A stretch of DNA of 64,000 bases from HXMU1428-3 sp965215715 (GTDB taxonomy: Bacteria; Pseudomonadota; Alphaproteobacteria; Rhizobiales; HXMU1428-3): assembly GCA_965215715.1 (NCBI GenBank), contig OZ244129.1, forward strand, positions 1,426,001 through 1,490,000. The letters are read 5' to 3'. Numbering within the stretch: position 1 is the stretch's first letter; each line of letters opens with the position of its first letter. Position numbers and translations under genes: made by a program. Under the pieces are notes generated by a model that saw only the letters and a program-made list of their open reading frames with translations, ran no database searches and was not told the DNA's origin. Positions 25,554-33,911 of the stretch are shown piece after piece.

Positions 25554-26289
25554 GCAAAACAACAGCTCGCAGTTTTTTCCATTGGTGGTCAAAAAGCTCA
25601 CCTATGCCAATAACAATCGCCGGCTGATTAATGGCTTGAATTTTAAAATTGAGCACCCAGGGGTTAGCACCATTATGGGCCCTAACGGGGCGGGCAAAAG
25701 CCTGACCTTACGGCTACTACATGGCCTAATAAAGCCAACCAGCGGCACGATCAAATGGGGCAGTGCAACCAATCAAGATTTGGTTCAAGAACACCAAGCC
25801 ATGGTGTTTCAAAAACCGATTCTTTTGCGACGCACTGTCCAAGACAATTTAATTTATGCCTTGAAAACCAAACACAAACTAGACAAAGCCTCTCAGTCAG
25901 CCCTTTTGCAACAGTCTCTTGCCCGCGCGCAACTTACCTCACATGCCAAAAGCCCGGCCCGCACCCTTTCGGGAGGTGAGCAACAGCGCCTGGCTATGGC
26001 TCGCGCCCTTATTCACCGCCCTTCCATTCTGTTTCTGGATGAGCCCACCTCTAGCTTGGATCCTAGCGCAACCAAAGCGGTGGAGGACTTAATTAAAACA
26101 GCAACACTAGAGGGGACCAAAATTATCATGGTCACCCATGACATTGGGCAGGCGCGTCGTTTAAGTGATGAAGTCATTTTTCTCAATCAAGGCAAAGTCA
26201 CAGAACATGGAACCAGTGAACAAGTTATGTCCCAACCCAGTTCATTAGCCGCCCAACAGTATTTTTCTGGGCAGATTGTATCGACCTAA
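25540..26289 (+). CDS. tupC: Tungstate-type ABC transporter ATP-binding protein
   Basis: The roughly 249-residue ABC ATPase has Walker A MGPNGAGKS, a Q-loop (VFQKPILLRRTVQDN), the ABC signature LSGGEQQRLAMARAL, Walker B SILFLDEPTS and the switch His in MVTHDIGQARRLSDEV. The family is that of TupC/GlnQ-like importers. The start is uncertain: ATGs at 25513, 25540 and 25546 are all in frame and all overlap the end of tupB (stop at 25551-25553), consistent with translational coupling. The substrate assignment rests mainly on the permease. Confidence 0.88.
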   Translation: MPMLKQNNSSQFFPLVVKKLTYANNNRRLINGLNFKIEHPGVSTIMGPNGAGKSLTLRLLHGLIKPTSGTIKWGSATNQDLVQEHQAMVFQKPILLRRTVQDNLIYALKTKHKLDKASQSALLQQSLARAQLTSHAKSPARTLSGGEQQRLAMARALIHRPSILFLDEPTSSLDPSATKAVEDLIKTATLEGTKIIMVTHDIGQARRLSDEVIFLNQGKVTEHGTSEQVMSQPSSLAAQQYFSGQIVST

Positions 26290-26470
26290 ACGGTAAATGA
26301 AGTGGGCAGACCTTCTTGCAAGCTGATATAATGGTGCTCTAATCGTTTCTATACACTCTTCTCCAACGTCTAGAATGGAAGCCTTTTAAAGGCAATCAGG
26401 CCGCCATTTTTTGTCGAGCGGGCCTTGCTCTATAACAAAGCTTAAGTCCTGTGAGGGTCATTGATTAAAC

Positions 26471-26833
26471 TTATTCTTCAGCCGCCAATATCTCTTTAGG
26501 ATCACACCCGATAGCCGTAAATAATGCTATCGCGTTTACATCATTGGATTGCAGCTCATTAACGGCTGACCATTTTTCATAAAGATGATCATCTTGTTTT
26601 AAGGCCGCTAGTGCTTGATCAAATTTGTTTAGTGCTTCCAGTCTACGGATCACCGTGATCTTAGAAACGGTGTGAAATGCCAGATTGGCTGCTTCTGCCT
26701 GAATTGTTGTCCAATCTGGCAGCGAGCCCGATATCAAAGAGATTTGCTCTTTATATTCAGTCTCGTTTTCTGGCTCAGAGCCAATCAGATTAAATTCGAT
26801 GCCGCGTGCGGCGAGTGCTTCACTTATGCTCAT
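26471..26833 (-). CDS. Small protein coupled to the tail fibre gene (putative tail-fibre chaperone/companion)
   Basis: The 120-residue acidic, helical protein has no signal peptide. Its ATG overlaps the stop of the upstream tail fibre gene (ATGA at 26833-26830), so translation is coupled. The sequence (ISEALAARGIEF, DWTTIQAEAANLA, FDQALAALKQDDHLYEKWSAV, NDVNAIALFTAIGCDPKEIL) is not one I can assign to a family. Small proteins encoded right after phage tail fibres are often assembly chaperones, and that is the inferred role. Confidence 0.6.
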   Translation of the reverse strand: MSISEALAARGIEFNLIGSEPENETEYKEQISLISGSLPDWTTIQAEAANLAFHTVSKITVIRRLEALNKFDQALAALKQDDHLYEKWSAVNELQSNDVNAIALFTAIGCDPKEILAAEE

Positions 26834-28758
26834 GCGCTTACCTCCATTAATGTGATTTGTGAGGGTGTTCCGGAATCATAAATACCTGTTCCCGCAGATC
26901 TATTCATGTAGGTTGGGGAGCCAGAACCCGTGGTCCTCATTTGAAGTTTGTATGTGATTGGAGATATTGTTGCCGGGCTGTCCAGGTAATTAAAAGACTG
27001 AACATTGGTTATGTGTGTGGCGTTCGTCCGTAAAGAAAATAGCGCGCCAACACCAGAGCCGGGGCCGGTCCCTGAACCTATCTCCGTTGCATCACGTAAT
27101 AGTCTAACAAAACCGGTGTGGCTATTAGCATGATAACCGCTAAATGTAACCATAACCAGTATTTTAGAGCTTGTAGAGCTGGGCGTAATTGATGCTGAAA
27201 GACCGGTGCAATCTACATAGCTTGTTGATGACGTGCTTTGATGGGTTGTGCTGTGGGTTGAGATAACCTGGAGAATTTTGCCACCACCTCCACCGCCTCC
27301 AGAAATGGTTTCCCAAACGGGGTTTGCCCCTGCCCCTTGGGTTTTCAAGAACTGGCCACTTGTACCTGCAGGCAACCGTGTATAGGCCGTCCCATTATGA
27401 TAAATTAGGTCTCCTTGGGCGTCAGAGCCAAGGACAATGTCTGTTCCTGAAACTGAGGTTAAAAAGGAGGCGCTGCTATTGTCATAATTGGCAAGATTAT
27501 TGTCGACAACAAAGTCTAGTTTTCCTGCAACATCGTCATATGTTGTGGTTATACGCTGCTCATTATTGCCTGAGACCATTGCCCCTACGATATCTTCGAC
27601 CTCTTCATCGGTTACACTGCCACCACCGCCTGAAGCATGTGTATCTATAAAACTTTTTATGTCTGCTGGGGCATAACGCCGAATGGCTGTTTGCGTGCCA
27701 GCGGTGATTTCACCGCTTGAGACTTGAGCCACCTGATTATTATATGCGGTTTCAATCTCAGTGTCTGTTTGATCTGCAGAGGCAGCTGCTTCAATGGCTG
27801 CTAATTTTGCTTGTTCGGCATCAGTAAAAGCGTTTGTATCGCTTTGAGCTTCATAGGCTGTTTTAATCTCAGCGCCTGTTTGATCTGCGGTTGCCCCATC
27901 TTCAACATTTAGCAAAGCCCTCACTTGCGCGGATGTCAAAGCCTCTTGCGCGCCCGTTCCGGCCGAGACGCGGCCCAACAGCACATTTTGTGATACCCCT
28001 ACTATTTGATCAAAGCTATAATCTCCGCTTTCAGCCGTAATTGTCCCTGTACGACCAAAGACAGAGTTTACAGCCCCGCCTGAAAATGTGGTGTTGGGGA
28101 ATGACACCTCGCCAGTGTCCTTATCAATCACAATGCCTTCATGAAATGTGCTCCCATCTGGACTTACTTTCATGTGAAAATCATCGTCACCTGTTAAGCC
28201 AAACTCAGCGCGGCCTGAGAAAGCGGTTTGAAAGATTACGCTGGCATTATCGGCAACACTGTTTTTGCTTATTTTAAGCTGGTGGTCATCTCCATCATGA
28301 TTGAAAAGACTGGCAGGTGAATTCACTGATAAACGATTGGTTGTATCAGCTGTTGCGTTCACACCAACCAGCCCTCCTGTTGCAGGATTAAGATTGGTTG
28401 ACCCACCGCCACCACCTGATGAAAGAGATTGCCATTGCACACCATCATAGACCATCTGAAAGTCTTCATCTTTAATCCAGGCGGTCCAACCTTCTTCTGG
28501 TGCATAAAAAGACCAAGCCTCATCTTGCCAGCTGGCAATTAAATTTTCATTGCCTGCCCAATCCCCTGTGGCCCCGGTGGCCACAATATAACAGTCGCCA
28601 TCAGTTGGTGTGGCTGGCGGGGATGAGAGGTCTTTATCCTCAATAGAAATTTGGACAAGGGCATCCAGGTTTCGGATTGCTTCATTATGAGTGACATGTT
28701 TTTGTGCTTGATTTGACAGAATATAGGGGAGTTGTAGATTGGGTGTTCTTTCACTCAT
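26830..28758 (-). CDS. DUF2793 phage/GTA-type tail fibre protein
   Basis: The 642-residue protein starts with a DUF2793 domain (about 1-115, PNLQLPYILSNQAQKHVTHNE, GDCYIVATGATGDWAGNE, FYAPEEGWTAWIKDED). A Gly-rich hinge and a middle region with phage-fibre repeats follow (ADQTGAEIKTAYEAQSD, TNAFTDAEQAKLAAIEAAAS, ADQTDTEIETAYNNQ). A second Gly run precedes a C-terminal beta domain (VISTHSTTHQSTSSTSYVDCTG, ITPSSTSSKILVMV) of the sort seen at receptor-binding tips. No capsid, portal, terminase or lysis genes are nearby. It could be a prophage remnant, or the detached fibre locus of a gene transfer agent. Confidence 0.85.
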   Translation of the reverse strand: MSERTPNLQLPYILSNQAQKHVTHNEAIRNLDALVQISIEDKDLSSPPATPTDGDCYIVATGATGDWAGNENLIASWQDEAWSFYAPEEGWTAWIKDEDFQMVYDGVQWQSLSSGGGGGSTNLNPATGGLVGVNATADTTNRLSVNSPASLFNHDGDDHQLKISKNSVADNASVIFQTAFSGRAEFGLTGDDDFHMKVSPDGSTFHEGIVIDKDTGEVSFPNTTFSGGAVNSVFGRTGTITAESGDYSFDQIVGVSQNVLLGRVSAGTGAQEALTSAQVRALLNVEDGATADQTGAEIKTAYEAQSDTNAFTDAEQAKLAAIEAAASADQTDTEIETAYNNQVAQVSSGEITAGTQTAIRRYAPADIKSFIDTHASGGGGSVTDEEVEDIVGAMVSGNNEQRITTTYDDVAGKLDFVVDNNLANYDNSSASFLTSVSGTDIVLGSDAQGDLIYHNGTAYTRLPAGTSGQFLKTQGAGANPVWETISGGGGGGGKILQVISTHSTTHQSTSSTSYVDCTGLSASITPSSTSSKILVMVTFSGYHANSHTGFVRLLRDATEIGSGTGPGSGVGALFSLRTNATHITNVQSFNYLDSPATISPITYKLQMRTTGSGSPTYMNRSAGTGIYDSGTPSQITLMEVSA

Positions 28759-28760
28759 GG

Positions 28761-28807
28761 GACTTTATACCTCTTTGCGACAAGTTCTAAGCAAAGATTA
28801 TAAAGTC
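28761..28807 (-). promoter_or_regulatory. Hairpin enclosing the ribosome-binding site of the tail fibre gene
   Basis: GACTTTATA (28761-28769) and TATAAAGTC (28799-28807) are perfect complements. Inside them CTTTGC (28773-28778) pairs with GCAAAG (28791-28796). The hairpin ends two bases before the ATG. On the mRNA the AGAGG ribosome-binding site is partly in the stem and partly in the small internal loop, so folding should limit translation. Confidence 0.55.
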
Positions 28808-28938
28808 ATTTGAGTGACCGAGGATAAGTTATGAAAAACTCCCTGAAACCGCTCGAGGGGAAACAAAAATCATGCCAGCCCCCTTTATTCTCTGGCCAAC
28901 TCTTAATGCTTGTAATTGGTTTTATTGATAGGACCAAC

Positions 28939-29712
28939 TTACCTTTGCTGGCAAAACTTTTTATATTCATTTGCGGTTTTGCCAAACTGCGCTTTAAACG
29001 CCAACGAGAAATTTTCAACACGTCTATAACCGCAAAGAGCTGAGACGCGTTTAATCTGATAGCCTTTTTCTAAATAAAGCTTGGCTTTATCCATCTTACA
29101 TTTCTTGAAAACTTCCGAAAAGCTGGTGTTATACTTTTCATGTAAGAACCTTTGCAATGAACGAACGCTACTGTTCATCTGTTTGGCAAGACTATCTATT
29201 GTAAAGTCAGGATTGGATATATTATCTTCGCATATCTCCAACAGTCGGTACATTTTATCTTTTTTCTCGTTTAAAGTTTTCTTACTTACATTATTGCCGC
29301 GCATTTCTTCAGGGGGCGTATCAAGCGAATAAGCTTCGATCAAACCAATTAAATTTAAAATTTTTAGACGCAGCTCACGGATAGAGAATGGTTTGACAAT
29401 ATAATCAAGAGTAAAAAGCTGATAAGCATCTAAGCGTGTTGCCAGATCAGTTTTTGCCGTTAAAAAAATGATCGGAGGCGGAAGCTTTTCTTGCACTATA
29501 TTTTTAATTTGACTGGCAAATTCCACCCCATCGCCATCAGGAAGACGAACATCGAGCAAAATCAGATCAAACCGGCTAGACTTAAGATGTTGTTTTGCTT
29601 GTTGTAAATTATGAGCAATGGTGCATTGAATGTTGTTATGTTCTAAAGCCGCTTCGATTAATTCCCCAATCTCAGGGTGGTCATCGACTATAAGAATTTG
29701 AGAATCAGCCAT
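28939..29712 (-). CDS. Response regulator with receiver and AraC-type DNA-binding domains
   Basis: The 257-residue protein has a receiver domain (1-120) with acidic pocket D10/D11, phosphoacceptor Asp54 (LILLDVRLPDG), Thr85 and Lys107 (DYIVKPF). A linker follows, then a C-terminal AraC/XylS helix-turn-helix pair (about 155-255: FTIDSLAKQMNSSVRSLQRFLHEKYNTSF and IKRVSALCGYRRVENFSLAFKAQFG). It is on the same strand as the second kinase module upstream, though 680 bases away, and as the tail fibre genes 180 bases downstream. I infer it is the output of one or both hybrid kinases. Confidence 0.92.
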   Translation of the reverse strand: MADSQILIVDDHPEIGELIEAALEHNNIQCTIAHNLQQAKQHLKSSRFDLILLDVRLPDGDGVEFASQIKNIVQEKLPPPIIFLTAKTDLATRLDAYQLFTLDYIVKPFSIRELRLKILNLIGLIEAYSLDTPPEEMRGNNVSKKTLNEKKDKMYRLLEICEDNISNPDFTIDSLAKQMNSSVRSLQRFLHEKYNTSFSEVFKKCKMDKAKLYLEKGYQIKRVSALCGYRRVENFSLAFKAQFGKTANEYKKFCQQR

Positions 29713-29949
29713 TATGTATTAGTCCAATAATTTAAGCCTCAAAACATCAAAAACAAGCCATTTTACTTTAAAAACTATCTTATATTTATTTATTCATGGC
29801 ACTCTATCATAAATTACAATTCAAGCGCGCCATTTTTTGATTTACAGGCGCCAAAATGCCCCCAGCCACTTAATCCCCCTCCTTTTTTCATCTATAGTAG
29901 ATTTCATTGAAGTTCTTAAATCATAGTCAAATCAATATTAGCGGAAATT

Positions 29950-30162
29950 ATGATGATGATAGATGAATTAAAAGGAAACAAGTCTTTCTTCAACGTTAAA
30001 AAGAAAATCGACAGCAGTGACCTTATTTATAACTTTATTGATACTGTTTATGCGCTTCAGGATCTGAAACATCAGAGTTCTTCTTGTTCTACAACTAGAA
30101 AAAAGGCAGATATAACAACTGAGTTTTTACTAAAAATGGTTTCTGAGTACGAAAAAAGATAA
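29950..30162 (+). CDS. Small hypothetical protein
   Basis: A 70-codon frame starts with three ATGs (29950, 29953, 29956) after a GCGGAAATT that could serve as a weak ribosome-binding site. It is divergent from the response regulator gene. The peptide is charged with no signal or membrane helix (MMIDELKGNKSFFNVKKKIDSS...EFLLKMVSEYEKR). No family recognised. It is followed after 8 bases by a structured repeat element. It could be a real small regulator of the neighbouring two-component genes or a chance frame. Confidence 0.45.
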   Translation: MMMIDELKGNKSFFNVKKKIDSSDLIYNFIDTVYALQDLKHQSSSCSTTRKKADITTEFLLKMVSEYEKR

Positions 30163-30163
30163 A

Positions 30164-30273
30164 CCTCTACCTGCTGGGAAAAAGCTTAATTAGTGTATGT
30201 ATTGTAAACAATACACATCTTACCATCCACCTGAAAATACTAATTTGGTGGCTTCCCAGCAGGGCCTCTACCT
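30164..30273. repeat. Small structured element with perfect inverted repeats
   Basis: CTGCTGGGAA (30171-30180) and TTCCCAGCAG (30253-30262) are perfect complements. Between them is the dyad TGTATTGT-AA-ACAATACA. The 9-base direct repeat CCTCTACCT occurs at 30164-30172 and 30265-30273. This could be a folded RNA end or a tiny transposon-like (MITE) element with target duplication. Confidence 0.5.
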
Positions 30274-30393
30274 TGCCTTGCTTTTTAATATAAAAATTTA
30301 GCTCTTCAAAAAAATTGGGGCATTTTATTTAAGTATCAAACTTCTTTCATCAAATTTAAAAACTTGCCTTGAAAAGAGAAACCTTTTCCATGA

Positions 30394-32613
30394 TCAGTCA
30401 AATGCATCTCGTAAGGCCTGAGACAAAGCGGCAACGCTAAAAGGCTTACGTAAAAACTGTGCCTGTTTAAAATCTTGAGAGCTTAGCGACTGATTTAGCA
30501 TTGTATTTCCAGACATAAAAATGCATTTCACATTCGGGTTCTCTTTTTCTAAATCTTGCATAAATTCCACCCCATTGAGTCCGCCTGGCAGAATAATGTC
30601 AGATAAGATTAGATCAAAATCAGCCCCCTCTTTTATCATTTGTTTGGCTTCAGTTGCGTTGTTGGCCTCCAGGGTTGAATAGCCTAAACCTTGTAATTGA
30701 GTGACAATGACCTTGATAAGTTCAACCTGGTCTTCCACCACTAATATCGTCTCATTATTCCCTCTTAGCAATTTGGAGGAGATGGCATCAGATTCAGTTT
30801 CAATGGAAGAGAAAGAACGAGGTAAATAGACTTTAAACGTTGACCCTTCTCCTAGCGTTGAATCAACGTCGATATGCCCTTTGGAGGAACTGACAAAGCC
30901 ATAGACCATTGCCAGTCCTAATCCAGTCCCACTTTTCGTTTCTTTTTTTGTACTGAAGAAGGGTTCAAAAATACGCTTTTGCGTTGCCTCGGCCATCCCA
31001 TCGCCATTATCTTGCACACTTAAGCAAACATATTCACCTGGTGCTAAATCTGGAATGGGTCGCAAGTCATCATTTACAATGTTCTTGGCCCCAATCGTTA
31101 TTTGGGCGTTTTCTTTGACAGCATCCCTGGCATTGATCACCAGATTAACAATCACATTTTCCATTTGGCTTTGGTCTACAAAAACCGGCCAAAGCGTTTC
31201 ATCAAGATCATATTTGAGTTCAACATTCTCCGTTAATGAGCGGGATAATAATTCTGAAATATTATTGATAACATCTTTTAAATCGACAGTTGTAGGCAAT
31301 AAACTCAAACGTCCTGAGAACAAAAGCATCTGGTCGATTAGTTTGACACCTTTTTCCGCTGTAAAGAGTATATTTTCTACCCGCTTTTTTTCCAGGTCAG
31401 GGTTTTTTATACCTATTAATTCTGCATTGCCTGAAATAATGGCTAGCATATTGTTTAAATCATGGGCGATGCCTCCTGTTAGTTCACCCACCGCTTCCAT
31501 CTTTTGAGCATGAGCCAGGCGAGATTCCGTTTCAGCATACTCTGTAATATCTAGGACAATACCAAATAAAGGTGTTTCGTATTCTGCAACTTTCCCCTCC
31601 CCTTCAATGCGTTCGCGAATAATTTTACGGACCCCATCTTTTACAATAATTGGTCGCACCATTTCTTGCGAGCTTGGCGCATTTTGAGAGGTGTCATAAA
31701 ATTCTTGAATTTCGCTTTGCATTTCTGGTGGACACATTTTTACCATTTCAGCCAATGTCGCAGGGGCTTCCTCCTCAGATCGTTCTAATATACGGCGCAA
31801 GCCTTCTGAACAGACAATCTTGCCGTTGGGGGCCTGCACCCAATAACCAAATCCGGCAATGCGTTGTGCCATTTTTGAGTGATGTTGTACTTCTAAGAGC
31901 TTTTGGTTTTGTGCAAACAATTTTTGAGAATTTTGCTGTAATGTTTTGCGCCCTTGCGCGATGTGATTAAAGGCAGGGCGCATTTGATACATCCAGATCA
32001 AACCAATGCCAATTAAAGCCCCACTGTAAGCACCCAAGCTGATCCATAAAATCGTGCTAAGCCCTCGCTCATCAATTTCATGAGAAGTTTCAATTTTTTT
32101 ATAAAACGGGACAAGGAAGCCCCCGTTTTGCAACCGTACCGACGTGGTGGTATCCCAACTTGAAATGCCAATATTAACTACGGTTGTGGGGGCTGAGATG
32201 AAACGTGTTGCCAGTTTTCTCTCTGGTGTGTCTAAAGTGCTTGATAACAGCCGATCTTCTTCATTTTTTGACATCTGGCTCATCAGCAAATAAAACCTCG
32301 TTCCATCTATGGTCGTTTTTATTTGCTGGTTCAAAGCCTGATCTTGCTTCAATAAAGTTGAGACTTTTTCTTGCACTTGCTTAATAACATGACTGGGGAG
32401 CGGCTCTTGTTCAGAACTGTTTGCGACGTAAAGCAAATTTTCTTTGATTGTTTCCCAAATGCTGATCTGGTCTTGCACATAGAATGAAACGCGTTGAAAT
32501 TTTATGTGATTGACCAAAAGAAATAGTGTAATGAGCATACCAATAGCAACCAAACTTGCGATTGCTAGTATTGCCTCAAGGGCAGATTTTTTTAACTCAA
32601 AATCATCGCTCAA
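30394..32613 (-). CDS. Membrane hybrid histidine kinase, partner of solute-binding protein copy 2
   Basis: The 739-residue kinase has TM1 (about 11-35), a periplasmic domain (36-185) and TM2 (186-209), then a coiled linker (210-245). A PAS domain follows (about 248-365, FGYWVQAPNGKIVCSEG...LFGIVLDITEY). The kinase core has His384 (GGIAHDLNN), NLVINARDAVKE, DNGDGM and TGLGLAMVYGF. A receiver domain with Asp672 (LILSDIILPGG) ends the protein. There is no Hpt domain. The periplasmic domain ends with ISSWDTTTSVRLQNG (150-164), the counterpart of TSWDINKTVNLRNG in the first kinase. The only plausible start is TTG 32613, 56 bases after the binding protein gene on the same strand. Confidence 0.92.
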   Translation of the reverse strand: MSDDFELKKSALEAILAIASLVAIGMLITLFLLVNHIKFQRVSFYVQDQISIWETIKENLLYVANSSEQEPLPSHVIKQVQEKVSTLLKQDQALNQQIKTTIDGTRFYLLMSQMSKNEEDRLLSSTLDTPERKLATRFISAPTTVVNIGISSWDTTTSVRLQNGGFLVPFYKKIETSHEIDERGLSTILWISLGAYSGALIGIGLIWMYQMRPAFNHIAQGRKTLQQNSQKLFAQNQKLLEVQHHSKMAQRIAGFGYWVQAPNGKIVCSEGLRRILERSEEEAPATLAEMVKMCPPEMQSEIQEFYDTSQNAPSSQEMVRPIIVKDGVRKIIRERIEGEGKVAEYETPLFGIVLDITEYAETESRLAHAQKMEAVGELTGGIAHDLNNMLAIISGNAELIGIKNPDLEKKRVENILFTAEKGVKLIDQMLLFSGRLSLLPTTVDLKDVINNISELLSRSLTENVELKYDLDETLWPVFVDQSQMENVIVNLVINARDAVKENAQITIGAKNIVNDDLRPIPDLAPGEYVCLSVQDNGDGMAEATQKRIFEPFFSTKKETKSGTGLGLAMVYGFVSSSKGHIDVDSTLGEGSTFKVYLPRSFSSIETESDAISSKLLRGNNETILVVEDQVELIKVIVTQLQGLGYSTLEANNATEAKQMIKEGADFDLILSDIILPGGLNGVEFMQDLEKENPNVKCIFMSGNTMLNQSLSSQDFKQAQFLRKPFSVAALSQALRDAFD

Positions 32614-32669
32614 AGTCGTTTACTGCCTGCTCATTTTTTTCAAATGAACTCAAGGGTTATATATAAACA

Positions 32670-33911
32670 TTATCTTAGAGCCAAAAAGGCTTCTATTACC
32701 ATTTGAGCTCCCTTATTCGGCGTGGCATTTGCGTTTTCAAAAAACTGGCCCACAACATCTGCAAGTGCATTTAATTCACGAGCCCAATGTGCACTATTTA
32801 AAAATACATGAGGTATCTTTGGGGTCTTCCACATCTTTATAGCATTTTTAGTACAATCATTAAATGATTGAGTTGGCATATTTTTTAGGACTGGTAAACC
32901 ACCTTTATGAGCTATATAGTTTTGCATATGTTTATGGGAAATCCCTACTTTCATTAAGGCCTCTTGTCCTAACTCATGCGCCCGATTATTGGTATTAACA
33001 AGAGCAATCACATCAACGGACCACAGCATAAATTGATTGCCTGGTGGCAGCTCACATAAGAACTGGCCATTTGAGGGATATAAAGGGGACGTAAAGTCGC
33101 CCAAAACATTCGCAAGAGCCTTATTTTCAATGACCCTTTTATTCGCCATTTCCCAGTCCAACTTTTGGTAGTTCTTGTTTGCAAAAGGCTTGAGACGTTG
33201 CAAAATCGTAAAGGCTTTTTTTAGAGGCTTTTCAAACTTTGCCATAGCTTCATTATTATTTAGAAAGCTCGTGAACTCCTCAGGGTTGAGTGATTCAATC
33301 AAAATAGCTGGAAATAAGAACCGTAATTGCCAGTGTTCATCGGACATGCTTAGAAGGTCATAACCGGCCTGTTTAACAACTGGGCCCATAGCAATAAATT
33401 GATCCCAATTTTGAGGCACTGAAAGGTTCAGCTCATCCATTATCTTCTTATTATAAACAATGTAGTTTTGCAGATGGATCCCCACTGGTAAGGCCGTAAT
33501 ACCTTGTTTATGAGACAGCACTTCAAAAACTTCAGGAATTAATTCTTTTGAAAAATCTTTGTTTCCTGTTTTGTTTGGGATTAATCGAAATGTTTTCTTG
33601 TCGACCAATTGTCTAAGGCCAGGCCCGCCAAGCCAAAATGCACCGGAGGGAGGAATTCCTAAAGAAAGACGTTTTGATAATTGAGTTTTAACACCATAAA
33701 AATTGTCTTTTATTTTGTGTTCAGACCATTCAACCCCTTGGTCTATTAACGGTGCTCTGATGGCCTCTAAAGCCCTATCTTCAGCTTGTTTCAACCAAAG
33801 GTGAAGTAATTCAAAGCGAGGAGTATCAGCTTTGCTTATCCCTGGCATCATAACCTGAGTTAAAACGAAGCACGTAACAACAAAGTTTTTCAAAGAAAAA
33901 CATGTCTGCAT
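32670..33911 (-). CDS. Sugar-type extracellular solute-binding protein, kinase-linked copy 2
   Basis: The 413-residue protein has a signal peptide (FVVTCFVLTQVMMPGISKA, cleavage near 28). The mature protein parallels copy 1 throughout: FELLHLWLKQAEDRALEAIR, IHLQNYIVYNKKIM, LLSMSDEHWQLRFLFPAILIE, ENKALANVLGDF, NQFMLWSVDVIALVN, IAHKGGLPVLKN and a C-terminal WARELNALADVVGQFF. The conserved cysteine pair is present (FLCELPPG, DCTKNAIKMW). Copies 1 and 2 differ in many positions, so they likely bind different ligands. No sugar permease is nearby; the kinase gene follows 56 bases later. Confidence 0.88.
   Translation of the reverse strand: MQTCFSLKNFVVTCFVLTQVMMPGISKADTPRFELLHLWLKQAEDRALEAIRAPLIDQGVEWSEHKIKDNFYGVKTQLSKRLSLGIPPSGAFWLGGPGLRQLVDKKTFRLIPNKTGNKDFSKELIPEVFEVLSHKQGITALPVGIHLQNYIVYNKKIMDELNLSVPQNWDQFIAMGPVVKQAGYDLLSMSDEHWQLRFLFPAILIESLNPEEFTSFLNNNEAMAKFEKPLKKAFTILQRLKPFANKNYQKLDWEMANKRVIENKALANVLGDFTSPLYPSNGQFLCELPPGNQFMLWSVDVIALVNTNNRAHELGQEALMKVGISHKHMQNYIAHKGGLPVLKNMPTQSFNDCTKNAIKMWKTPKIPHVFLNSAHWARELNALADVVGQFFENANATPNKGAQMVIEAFLALR

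Noticed and set aside
26830..28758. Complete prophage around the tail fibre gene
   Set aside because: No integrase, terminase, portal, capsid or lysis genes and no flanking tRNA or attachment repeats were seen.
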